Positions 33,767-41,239 of a stretch of DNA of 48,942 nucleotides are shown here, one piece after another. Both the position numbers and the translations under genes were made by a program. How positions within the stretch are numbered: the first letter of the stretch is position 1; each line of letters starts with the position of its first letter. The DNA is taken from NCBI GenBank assembly GCA_017433125.1, contig JAFRHT010000004.1, forward strand, positions 1-48,942, written 5' to 3'. This stretch comes from Solobacterium sp. GTDB taxonomy: Bacteria > Bacillota_I > Bacilli_A > Erysipelotrichales > Erysipelotrichaceae. The notes below the pieces were generated by a model, which saw only the letters and a program-made list of their open reading frames with translations, was not told where the DNA came from and did not search any database.

Positions 33767-34858
33767 ATGACAGCGAAAAAAGATAAGAAGGACCGTGTAT
33801 TATCGGTCCGCGACCTGAATATCTCCTTCGAGACCGCCAGCGGTACGGTGCGGGCAATCCGCGGTGTCAGGATGGACCTGTTCCGGGGCGAAACGATTGC
33901 CATCGTCGGTGAATCCGGTTCCGGCAAGTCGGTTACCGTCAAGACCATCATGGGGATCATGGCCAACAACGGCAAGATCGAAAGCGGCAGGATCGACTAT
34001 ACGTTTACAAATGAAAAAGGTGAGCGGGAAACGGTTGACCTGACCAAACTGTCACAGAAGGAAATCCGTTACCGCTTTAACGGCAAGCACATTGCCATGG
34101 TATTCCAGGATCCGATGACTTCACTGGATCCCACCATGATTATCGGCAAGCAGATCATGGAAGGCATGATCCTGCACGAAAAACTGTCCAAGGCTGCGGC
34201 TAAGGAGCGGGCCATCGACCTGCTGCGCAAAGTCGGCATCGAGAACCCGGAGAAACGTTTCCACGAATATCCGCACCAGCTGTCCGGCGGTATGCGGCAG
34301 AGAGTTGTCATCGCCATTGCCCTGGCCTGCAATCCGGATATTCTGATCTGTGATGAACCGACAACCGCCCTGGATGTCACCATCCAGGCCAAGATTCTTG
34401 AACTGATCAAGGAACTGCAGCGGGAAACCGGCGTATCGGTTATTTACATCACGCACGACCTGGGGGTTGTGGCCAAGGTGGCGGATTATGTTGACGTCAT
34501 GTATGCCGGCCGGATTGTCGAGAAGGGCAGCATTGATGAAATCTTCTATGATCCGCGTCATCCGTATACATGGGGCCTGCTCGCCTCCATGCCGGATACC
34601 GACACGAACTCAAAGCGGCTGTTTGCCATTCCGGGCACCCCGCCGAACCTGCTCGAAAAGATTGACGGCGATGCCTTTGCCCCGCGGAATCCGTTCGCGC
34701 TGGCCATTGACTACAAGACCGAACCGCCGATGTTCAATGTCGGCGGCCAGCACCGGGTAGCGAGCTGGCTCTGTGATCCCCGGGCTCCGAAAGTGGAAAT
34801 GCCGGACCAGTTGAAAGAACGCATGGAAAAGATGAGGAAGGAGAATGAAGGTATATGA
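33767..34858 (+). CDS. oppD: Oligopeptide ABC transporter ATPase OppD
   Basis: A 363-residue ATP-binding subunit. It shows Walker A GESGSGKS near residue 47, Q-loop AMVFQDPMTSLDP, signature LSGGMRQRV, Walker B ILICDEPTTALD and switch-His in YITHDLGV. A C-terminal oligopeptide/dipeptide extension holds PGTPPNLL and a Cys (WLCDPRAP) as in OppD iron-sulfur-type tails, though the usual Cys cluster is incomplete here. The last four bases overlap oppF. Confidence 0.94.
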   Translation: MTAKKDKKDRVLSVRDLNISFETASGTVRAIRGVRMDLFRGETIAIVGESGSGKSVTVKTIMGIMANNGKIESGRIDYTFTNEKGERETVDLTKLSQKEIRYRFNGKHIAMVFQDPMTSLDPTMIIGKQIMEGMILHEKLSKAAAKERAIDLLRKVGIENPEKRFHEYPHQLSGGMRQRVVIAIALACNPDILICDEPTTALDVTIQAKILELIKELQRETGVSVIYITHDLGVVAKVADYVDVMYAGRIVEKGSIDEIFYDPRHPYTWGLLASMPDTDTNSKRLFAIPGTPPNLLEKIDGDAFAPRNPFALAIDYKTEPPMFNVGGQHRVASWLCDPRAPKVEMPDQLKERMEKMRKENEGI

Positions 34859-35802
34859 CCCAGACAGAAGCACGTGAACCACTTCTTCATGTTGAAAACC
34901 TGAAACAGCACTTCCGCATCAATCGGAACTATACCACCAAGGCGGTGGACGGCATCAGTTTTGATATTTACCCGGGTGAAACGTACGGCCTGGTCGGTGA
35001 ATCCGGTTCGGGAAAGTCCACAACCGGGAGAGCCCTGATCCGCCTGTATACCCCGACAGCCGGGAAGATTATCTTCGACGGCCGTGACATCAGCGGCAAT
35101 ATGAAGCCGGAGGATGAGGAATATCTGCGTACGAATATGCAGATGATCTTCCAGGACCCGATGGCCTGCCTGAATCCCCGCAAGAAGGTCAAGGAGATCA
35201 TTGCCCAGGGTCTGGAAATCCATCACATGTATAAAGACCAGGCAGATCTTGATGAGAAGGTGAATACCATTCTTGAAAAGGTCGGTCTGTCACGGGAACA
35301 CGCAACCCGCTACCCGCAGCAGTTCTCCGGCGGCCAGCGGCAGCGGATCGGCATAGCCCGGGCGCTGGTGCTGAACCCGAAACTGGTTATCGCGGATGAA
35401 GCGATTTCCGCGCTTGACGTCTCGATTCAGGCCCAGGTTGTCAATCTGATGAAGGACCTGCAGGATGAGCTTGGCACCACCTATCTCTTCATTGCCCATG
35501 ATCTGTCCATGGTCAAGTACATCTCTGACCGGATCGGGGTCATGCACCTGGGGCACCTGGTGGAAACAGGCACGACCGATGAAATCTTCAAGAATCCCGT
35601 GCATCCGTATACGAAGTCACTGCTGTCGGCAATTCCGAAGCCGAATCCGCGGGTCGAAAAGAGCCGGATTGCCCTGACATATGACAAGAAAAAGGAAGGC
35701 GTGGACTACACCGCCGGCACAGCGCATCAGCTGACTGAGACACACCAGGTTCTGGCTACGGACGAAGAGTTCGAACGCTGGATCAAGGATACAAGTTATT
35801 AA
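34855..35802 (+). CDS. oppF: Oligopeptide ABC transporter ATPase OppF
   Basis: The partner ATPase has 315 residues: Walker A GESGSGKST, Q-loop QMIFQDPMACLNP, signature FSGGQRQRIG, Walker B LVIADEAISALD and switch region FIAHDLSM. The C-terminal PYTKSLLSAIPKPNP is standard for OppF. It closes oppBCDF. No oppA-type binding protein is found before, within or after the operon, so the lipoprotein that gives specificity must be encoded elsewhere. Confidence 0.94.
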   Translation: MTQTEAREPLLHVENLKQHFRINRNYTTKAVDGISFDIYPGETYGLVGESGSGKSTTGRALIRLYTPTAGKIIFDGRDISGNMKPEDEEYLRTNMQMIFQDPMACLNPRKKVKEIIAQGLEIHHMYKDQADLDEKVNTILEKVGLSREHATRYPQQFSGGQRQRIGIARALVLNPKLVIADEAISALDVSIQAQVVNLMKDLQDELGTTYLFIAHDLSMVKYISDRIGVMHLGHLVETGTTDEIFKNPVHPYTKSLLSAIPKPNPRVEKSRIALTYDKKKEGVDYTAGTAHQLTETHQVLATDEEFERWIKDTSY

Positions 35803-35805
35803 TGA

Positions 35806-35832
35806 ACAAAAGGCGGGAATTCCGCCTTTTGT
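35806..35832 (+). terminator. Terminator of oppBCDF
   Basis: ACAAAAGGCGG-GAATT-CCGCCTTTTGT is a perfect 11-bp stem ending in TTTTG. Confidence 0.9.
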
Positions 35833-35840
35833 GCTAGTAT
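35832..35840 (+). promoter_or_regulatory. Extended -10 directly before a start codon
   Basis: TGCTAGTAT (35832-35840, reading T-G-C-TAGTAT) is an extended -10 that ends six bases before the ATG at 35847, so transcription would start at or next to the start codon. Confidence 0.4.
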
Positions 35841-35846
35841 GGTGAT

Positions 35847-36131
35847 ATGAAACTGTCAGAAATCAAAAAAGAACTGGAAGACGAACAGGAAGAAGAAAAC
35901 AGCCGGCCGCAGCCGCCGGATCCGGAAACCCTGGCTGAAATCAACCGGCAGACAAGAAAACGCCTGCAGTATTTCCGCACGATGTACTATACGCTTGGTT
36001 CGGTCTTCATGATCGCCGGCATCCGGTTCTTTATTGTCAAGGAGCCGGTCACCGGATTGATCTTTCTGGCCTTGAGCTCGGTGATCTCCCTGTTCGGAAG
36101 GATCTGTGAATCAGCCCTGAAGGGTATCTGA
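35847..36131 (+). CDS. Small membrane protein of unknown function
   Basis: A 94-residue protein with an acidic, Pro-rich N-terminus (about 1-35), a basic segment RQTRKRLQYFRT and two hydrophobic helices (about 50-64 and 69-84). I do not recognise it. There is no GGAGG-type site before the ATG, and the promoter -10 is six bases away, so the mRNA may be leaderless. It stands alone between the opp terminator and its own terminator at 36131-36152. Confidence 0.6.
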   Translation: MKLSEIKKELEDEQEEENSRPQPPDPETLAEINRQTRKRLQYFRTMYYTLGSVFMIAGIRFFIVKEPVTGLIFLALSSVISLFGRICESALKGI

Positions 36132-36152
36132 AAGCAGCTTTGCCTGCTTTTT
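36131..36152 (+). terminator. Terminator of the small membrane protein gene
   Basis: AAAGCAG and CTGCTTT form a 7-bp stem (36131-36137 with 36144-36150) and a T-rich tract follows. Confidence 0.75.
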
Positions 36153-36164
36153 CTTTTGCCGGTA

Positions 36165-36365
36165 TCAGTCTTCCGGATCGGCTCCCTGGTAATAGATATC
36201 GGAGACGATCGGCAGGCCGTCTTCGCCGAGCAGCGGGGTCAGGCCGCCGGCATAGCCGCTGGCATGAAACAGATAGTTCACGCCGGTTTCCTTATCAACC
36301 CAGATTTCCATTACAGTCATGGTTCCCTGTGAATAGATCTTTTCAAATCTTTTGTCATCAAACAT
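36165..36365 (-). CDS. DUF6440-like small protein
   Basis: A 66-residue protein with the characteristic VDKETGVNYLFHASGYAGGL core followed by TPLLGEDGLP, which I associate with the DUF6440 family of short Bacillota proteins of unknown role. The ATG at 36365 has GGAGG eight bases upstream; a longer in-frame start at 36401 does not. It is read leftward toward the terminator shared with the membrane-protein gene. Nothing in the neighbourhood indicates its job. Confidence 0.7.
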   Translation of the reverse strand: MFDDKRFEKIYSQGTMTVMEIWVDKETGVNYLFHASGYAGGLTPLLGEDGLPIVSDIYYQGADPED

Positions 36366-36410
36366 AATTTCAGCCTCCGCATAAATTACAGCTGAATCCA
36401 TTATACAAAA

Positions 36411-36433
36411 AAACAGGACTGCTGCAGTCCTGT
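36411..36433 (-). terminator. Terminator of tRNA-Ala
   Basis: A perfect 10-bp stem, ACAGGACTGC-T-GCAGTCCTGT (36413-36433), is followed on the minus strand by seven T. Confidence 0.88.
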
Positions 36434-36443
36434 CTGCTGTCCA

Positions 36444-36519
36444 TGGTGGAGCTGATGGGATTCGAACCCACGACCCCCTGATTGCGAACCAGGTGCTCTC
36501 CCAGCTGAGCTACAACCCC
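36444..36519 (-). tRNA. tRNA-Ala (CGC)
   Basis: A 76-nt cloverleaf on the minus strand: acceptor GGGGTTG/CAGCTCC containing the G3-U70 pair that identifies alanine tRNAs, anticodon stem CCTGG/TCAGG with loop TTCGCAA (anticodon CGC), encoded ACCA. A dedicated tRNA for GCG fits the GC-rich codon use of the chromosome. Confidence 0.92.
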
Positions 36520-36557
36520 GTCAGATGCGCATAGATATTCTAGCACATCAGATATGG

Positions 36558-37541
36558 TTATTCACACAAAAATTTCAGCTCAGCCCGGCCGTTTTCATAG
36601 GTCAGGTCCAGAAGGGCGCCGCAGATCATGGTCAGGCACGGCTTGGTGTGGCCGATATCCGCTTCATAGAAGACGGGAATATCGCTGAACACACGGCTGA
36701 CGGCTTCCTCATAGGTCATGCCGGTGTCGGAAGACGGGAAACAATGCCGGCCGATGATAATGCCGTTGGCATGTTCAAACCATCCGGCGTACTGCATCTG
36801 CAGCAGGGTGCGGTAGAAACCCTCGGCTGACAGGGCATAGTTGTCAAAGAACCAGATCAGCCCGTCCTGCCGGTAACGCCTGATAAAGGAAGTAACCGCG
36901 TCATACGGGGTGCCGATCAGATCCTTGAGCACATCGATACAGCCGCCTGCACAGCGGCCGCTGATCTCAGCCGACAGCACGTTGCTCTGCCAGCGGGCGG
37001 GTCTGCCCAGTTCCAGGGGGACATCGGCATACGGCTCATGGCTGTCGATATGGTCAAAACTCTTCTGCACTACCGCTTCACCGCCGAGGATACGCAGACT
37101 GTCTTTTACAAAACGGAAACGGGAGCTGACATCAAAACTGCCGGCATTCATACCGTAAATCGTGGCAATGTCATACTTCATCGTCAGCGGAAACAGCAGG
37201 CCGGTCGGATCAGAAGCGCCCCATACCCATTTCGGATGCTGTGCAAACAGGTCCCAGTCACAGCAGGGCAGGATTTCATACAGGAAGTCACCGCCGGTAG
37301 CGGCCATGATGGTATTCACGGAATCATCAGCGAACAGTTCAGCCAGTTCATCAGCCCGCTTTGAAGCTTCGGCGCTGCGGATACCGTCCACCCGTACACT
37401 GGCTGTCTCCCTGATGCGGTAGCCGGCTTTCTTCAGATTTTTAACGGCCAGATCGAACTCTTCCGGTTTGTGTCCGACTCCGGCACTGGGGGCACAGATG
37501 CCCAGTACATCACCTTTTTTTGGAAATGACGGATAGATCAT
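36558..37541 (-). CDS. S66-family LD-carboxypeptidase-like protein
   Basis: S66 peptidases cut the L-Lys/mDAP-D-Ala bond of muropeptides in wall recycling, or act as self-immunity enzymes in the MccF branch. The 327-residue protein has the start GDVLGICAPSAG, the nucleophile Ser110 in WGASDPTG, a middle block with a probable catalytic Glu and the catalytic His in ADIGHTKPCLTMICGA near residue 300. The length and the SDPTG motif fit the MccF-like branch somewhat better than LdcA, so the substrate is open. GGGAGGA precedes the ATG. Confidence 0.85.
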   Translation of the reverse strand: MIYPSFPKKGDVLGICAPSAGVGHKPEEFDLAVKNLKKAGYRIRETASVRVDGIRSAEASKRADELAELFADDSVNTIMAATGGDFLYEILPCCDWDLFAQHPKWVWGASDPTGLLFPLTMKYDIATIYGMNAGSFDVSSRFRFVKDSLRILGGEAVVQKSFDHIDSHEPYADVPLELGRPARWQSNVLSAEISGRCAGGCIDVLKDLIGTPYDAVTSFIRRYRQDGLIWFFDNYALSAEGFYRTLLQMQYAGWFEHANGIIIGRHCFPSSDTGMTYEEAVSRVFSDIPVFYEADIGHTKPCLTMICGALLDLTYENGRAELKFLCE

Positions 37542-37606
37542 AATTGTTCCTCCCTCAGAAAAATCATAACATGAAGATTACCGGGAAACGGATCGGAAAT
37601 CATATA

Positions 37607-37615
37607 TGCTATAAT
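37607..37615 (+). promoter_or_regulatory. Extended -10 promoter of the CcdA-thioredoxin gene
   Basis: TGCTATAAT is a consensus -10 with the TG extension, 53 bp before the ATG. It lies in the 127-bp divergent space to the S66 gene. Confidence 0.6.
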
Positions 37616-37668
37616 ATCCGTGTTTTGAAAAATAACCGGAAATCAATACTGTTCCGGGTTGGAGGCAT

Positions 37669-38871
37669 ATGACAGAAACACTTGGCTTCGGCAGTCTGTT
37701 TCTCGAAGGACTGCTGGGATTCTTCTCACCATGCGTGCTGCCGCTGATCCCGCTGCTGTTCGGGTATCTTACCTCGGGCATGCAGGAGGCTTCGGACAGC
37801 CAGCGCCGCATCCGTACGCTTCTGAGGACATTGTTCTTTGTCCTTGGAATCTGTTCGGTCTTTTTCCTGATGGCCCTGGGTTCGTTTGCCTTCGGCATGT
37901 TTATCCAGAACCATGCCCGGCTCTTCCAGATGTTCGGCGGGATGTTCCTGATCGTGTTCGGGCTGCACGCAGCCGGGCTGATCCAGATTCCTGCCCTGGA
38001 AAAAGAACACCGGATTGAGCGGATGCAGAACGGCCCGATGAACCTGTTGCAGGCTTTCCTGATGGGTTTCTTCTTCAGTTTTGCCTGGACCCCGTGCAAC
38101 GGCCCGCTGCTGGCCTCCGCCATTGTCATGGCTTCCACTGCTGCCAGCCGTATGACGGGCATGCTGTATATTGCGTCGTTCTGTGCCGGCTTCATCCTGA
38201 TGTTCCTGCTGATCGGTCTGTTTACCGAAGAAGCACTGGCATTCCTCGGCAGGCACCGGGATGTGGTCAAATATACACAGAAGCTCGGCGGGGCGCTGAT
38301 CATCTGCATGGGTTCGTATATGCTGTGGCAGACAGCCCGGGAAATCAATCAGATTGAGCAGGCTGTTAATACTGCCTCCGCCGGCTCGCAGCCCCAGCAG
38401 GGCGGCGCATCATCCGTACAGGCAGAAGGAACAGATCTTGAAAAGTACGGCTTTACCCTGCCGGACAAAGACAACAATCCCGTGAACATCAAGGATTATT
38501 CCGGCAAAACCATTGTGGTTACATTTTTCGGTACCTGGTGCCATTACTGCAATGAACTTCTGCCGGATCTGGAAACCGTAAACAATACCCGGGAGGATGT
38601 GCAGATCGTGCTGGTCGCGACACCGAACCTCGGCTCGGAAGGGAACGTGGAGTATATCGAAAAATACATGGCTGACAAGGGTTATGATATGCAGATTGTC
38701 TATGACAGCACCTATGAAATGACCCAGTTCTACGGAGTCAGCGGTTATCCGACAACGTTTATCTATCAGCCGGATGAAACCATGTTCGGTTATGTCCCGG
38801 GATACATAACGGCGGAAACGCTGAATGAATATCTTGACCGGGCAGCCAGCAACGAGCGGCAGGTACAGTAA
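37669..38871 (+). CDS. CcdA-type thiol-disulfide transporter fused to a TlpA-like thioredoxin
   Basis: CcdA/DsbD-type proteins carry electrons across the membrane to extracytoplasmic thioredoxins. Residues 1-225 form a six-helix CcdA domain with the redox Cys pair Cys22 (FFSPCVLPLIP) and Cys143 (AWTPCNGP). A Gln/Ala/Gly linker (about 226-255) leads to a TlpA/ResA-like domain (256-400) with active site WCHYC (Cys291, Cys294) and cis-Pro in GYPTTF. The fusion joins donor and acceptor in one chain of 400 residues. Likely substrates are methionine sulfoxide reductases or surface thiols; none is adjacent. GGAGG lies before the ATG. Confidence 0.92.
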   Translation: MTETLGFGSLFLEGLLGFFSPCVLPLIPLLFGYLTSGMQEASDSQRRIRTLLRTLFFVLGICSVFFLMALGSFAFGMFIQNHARLFQMFGGMFLIVFGLHAAGLIQIPALEKEHRIERMQNGPMNLLQAFLMGFFFSFAWTPCNGPLLASAIVMASTAASRMTGMLYIASFCAGFILMFLLIGLFTEEALAFLGRHRDVVKYTQKLGGALIICMGSYMLWQTAREINQIEQAVNTASAGSQPQQGGASSVQAEGTDLEKYGFTLPDKDNNPVNIKDYSGKTIVVTFFGTWCHYCNELLPDLETVNNTREDVQIVLVATPNLGSEGNVEYIEKYMADKGYDMQIVYDSTYEMTQFYGVSGYPTTFIYQPDETMFGYVPGYITAETLNEYLDRAASNERQVQ

Positions 38872-38876
38872 AACCC

Positions 38877-38898
38877 AAAACGGTCCATGGACCGTTTT
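38877..38898 (+). terminator. Terminator of the CcdA-thioredoxin gene
   Basis: AAAACGGTCCATGGACCGTTTT, a perfect palindrome followed by CATTTT. Confidence 0.88.
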
Positions 38899-38944
38899 CA
38901 TTTTCCCGGAAGGCATTTTTACATGCATGATATTGTGTTTAATA

Positions 38945-38950
38945 TATAAT
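38945..38950 (+). promoter_or_regulatory. -10 element of the MATE gene
   Basis: TATAAT in the AT-rich 38930-38965 stretch, 127 bp before the start. No clear -35. The rest of the leader shows no obvious structure. Confidence 0.4.
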
Positions 38951-39077
38951 AAAGAAGTTATATAGCATCATAGTGTTTCAGATGTTCAGGCAGACGGAAG
39001 GGTCTGCTGTGCTGTGTTTTTTGGAAACACCGGGAAACATCTCACAATGCCGCAGTATCACACAGAGAGGGACGGCT

Positions 39078-40556
39078 ATGAGTGTGCAGAGAAGGATGAT
39101 CCGGACGTACCTGGATCAGGCTGAGTGGGGAACAGAGGAGTTCCTGGCTCAGGAGGAAAAGAAAAGCAAGAAAGAACTCAGAAAGCTTCCGGAGGGCTGC
39201 CACAGCAGGGTGCTTTACGGTGATATCATGAGAATCGCCTGGCCGTCCCTGCTGGAACAGCTGCTGACAAGCCTGGTAGGCATGGCGGATATGATCATGG
39301 TCGGTTCCATGGTCAACGGGGATGACGCGATTTCGGCCGTCAGCCTGGCCAACCAGCCGAAGTTCATTTTCGTTTCGCTGATGATTGCCCTCAATGTCGG
39401 AGTTACGGCAGCGGTGGCCAGAGACCGTGGAGCCCAGCGTCATGACAGTGCCAACCGGATGCTCCGGCAGGGCCTGTTCATGTCATTTCTGGTCTGCGTA
39501 TTCGCTTCGGTTATGGGCTTTACCTTTTCCCGGCCGCTGATCCGGTTCATGGCAACCGGGGCGCTCAGTGAAGAAATCGTGGATATGGGCACGACGTATC
39601 TGAAGATCCAGATGGCCGGTTTCCTGACCATGGGCATTACGGCAACCCTGACTGCAGCCCTGCGCGGGGTCGGCAATTCCCGCTCGCCGATGATCTATAA
39701 CATCACGGCCAACCTGGTCAATATTGTCGGTAACTATCTGCTTATTAACGGACATTTCGGTTTTCCTGCCATGGGCGTGGCCGGAGCTTCGCTGGCGACC
39801 GTGATCGGCCAGGGTGTCGGTCTGCTGATAGCCCTGCGGGTTGTCGGCTCCGGCAATCATTATTTCCATGTGACCCTGCCGTCATTCATAAACGATTTCC
39901 GGCCGGACACTGCTGCCATCAGCCGGATTGTCAAAGTCGGTATTCCTTCACTGATCGAGCAGGCCATCATGCGGGTCGGCATCATCCTGTTCTCCAGACA
40001 GGTCGCTTCGCTTGGCCAGCCGTATTTCGCAACCCACCAGATCTGCATGAATGTACAGTCGCTGTCTTTCATGCTGGGTATGGGCCTGGCGGTCAGCTCG
40101 ACCACGCTGGTCGGACAGAGCCTTGGCAAGAAACGTCCGGATATGGCCGAGCATTATTCACGCCGCTGCATGCGGGTCGGTCTGGCCATGTCGGTGGCCA
40201 TGGGCCTGTTCTTCGGCTTCTTCGGCAAATACGTCGTCGGCCTTTACAGTGATACACCGGCGGTGATCGCGGCTTCTATTCCGGTCATGGCCGTAGTCGG
40301 TTTCCTGCAGCCGGCCCAGATTCCGCAGTTTATCCTGTCCGGCAGCCTGCGCGGCGCAGGGGCTACGAAAGCCACCGCCGTCATTACCCTGGTCGGCGTG
40401 CTGCTGATGCGTCCGGTCGTGGCACATATCGCGATCAACATCCTGCAGTGGGGCCTGATCGGTGCCTGGATTGCCATCGCGTTCGACCAGGTATCCCGGT
40501 CGGCACTGGTAATTGCCATCTACAATGCCGGCAAATGGAAAAAAATCCAGGTTTAG
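39078..40556 (+). CDS. MATE-family efflux transporter
   Basis: A 492-residue multidrug and toxin extrusion protein of about twelve helices that exports organic cations or metabolites using a Na+ or H+ gradient. It has an N-terminal cytosolic stretch of about 50 residues, then IAWPSLLEQLLTSLVGMADM (family start), GAISAVSLANQ-like motif DAISAVSLANQP, LRGVGNSRSPM in the first half and IPSLIEQAIMRVG plus LRGAGATKAT in the second. AGAGAGGGA lies before the ATG at 39078; a longer frame upstream is unsupported. Its stop overlaps the stop of the next gene on the other strand. Confidence 0.92.
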   Translation: MSVQRRMIRTYLDQAEWGTEEFLAQEEKKSKKELRKLPEGCHSRVLYGDIMRIAWPSLLEQLLTSLVGMADMIMVGSMVNGDDAISAVSLANQPKFIFVSLMIALNVGVTAAVARDRGAQRHDSANRMLRQGLFMSFLVCVFASVMGFTFSRPLIRFMATGALSEEIVDMGTTYLKIQMAGFLTMGITATLTAALRGVGNSRSPMIYNITANLVNIVGNYLLINGHFGFPAMGVAGASLATVIGQGVGLLIALRVVGSGNHYFHVTLPSFINDFRPDTAAISRIVKVGIPSLIEQAIMRVGIILFSRQVASLGQPYFATHQICMNVQSLSFMLGMGLAVSSTTLVGQSLGKKRPDMAEHYSRRCMRVGLAMSVAMGLFFGFFGKYVVGLYSDTPAVIAASIPVMAVVGFLQPAQIPQFILSGSLRGAGATKATAVITLVGVLLMRPVVAHIAINILQWGLIGAWIAIAFDQVSRSALVIAIYNAGKWKKIQV

Positions 40557-41119
40557 CACCCGGATTTTCCGTTCAGCAAGTCAGCCATATTATCGGCTAC
40601 GGCATTGATGACCGTGTGATAGCGGTCATTTTTTTCTTCCGTCATGGCCATGGTCAGGGTCGGGAACCCGATCCCGCTGACAATCGGCATCTGACAGGTG
40701 GAGAAATAACGGTAGATGCCCATCAGGGCTGTTTCAGCCCCCATGGTATTGCATACGGTAATGGCGCCGGCCGGTTTGCCCCTGAACAGCTGGTTTTTGA
40801 CCGTGCGGGAATAGAAGATCCGGTCAAACGCATTGCACAGGGCACCATTGGGACCGCCGAAGTAAACCGGGGCACAGACGATAATCCCGTCAGCCTCGAT
40901 CATCTTTTCCGCCAGTGCATTGACACAGTCGGTTTCCTGCACACAGCGGTCAATTTCCAGGCAGCGGTAACATGAAAGACAGCCGCGGATATCCCCCTGG
41001 CCCAGCCAGAAGATTTCACTTTCGATCTGATATGTGTTCAGCCGGGCGGCCAGATCCCTGGCGGCACAGGCGCAGTGTCCATTCTGATTCGGACTGGAAT
41101 TGATCAGCAGTACTTTCAT
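40553..41119 (-). CDS. Flavodoxin-like NADPH-dependent FMN reductase with a Cys cluster
   Basis: A 188-residue flavodoxin-fold protein. INSSPNQNGH near the N-terminus binds FMN phosphate, and APVYFGGPNG forms the flavin loop. A cysteine-rich segment (GCLSCYRCLEIDRC, about residues 46-59) resembles the iron-sulfur flavoprotein branch of the family, which suggests an electron-transfer role under anaerobic conditions. GGAGGA precedes the ATG. It converges on the MATE gene with a four-base overlap and no clear terminator between. Confidence 0.85.
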   Translation of the reverse strand: MKVLLINSSPNQNGHCACAARDLAARLNTYQIESEIFWLGQGDIRGCLSCYRCLEIDRCVQETDCVNALAEKMIEADGIIVCAPVYFGGPNGALCNAFDRIFYSRTVKNQLFRGKPAGAITVCNTMGAETALMGIYRYFSTCQMPIVSGIGFPTLTMAMTEEKNDRYHTVINAVADNMADLLNGKSGC

Positions 41120-41198
41120 ATTGTATGTCCTCCGGATTAACTATACGGCATCCTTGATATCTGTACAAATGCCGGGTTGCTTGTTGTCAAATTATATA

Positions 41199-41207
41199 TG
41201 TTAATAT
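41199..41207 (+). promoter_or_regulatory. Likely promoter of the channel-TIR operon
   Basis: TGTTAATAT is an extended -10 that lies 32 bp before the first gene; TTGCTT (41177-41182) and TTGTCA (41184-41189) are possible -35 boxes. This AT-rich patch contrasts with the GC-richer genes around it. Confidence 0.45.
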
Positions 41208-41239
41208 AAAACTATCAGATATTAATGGAGGTGGAGGGA

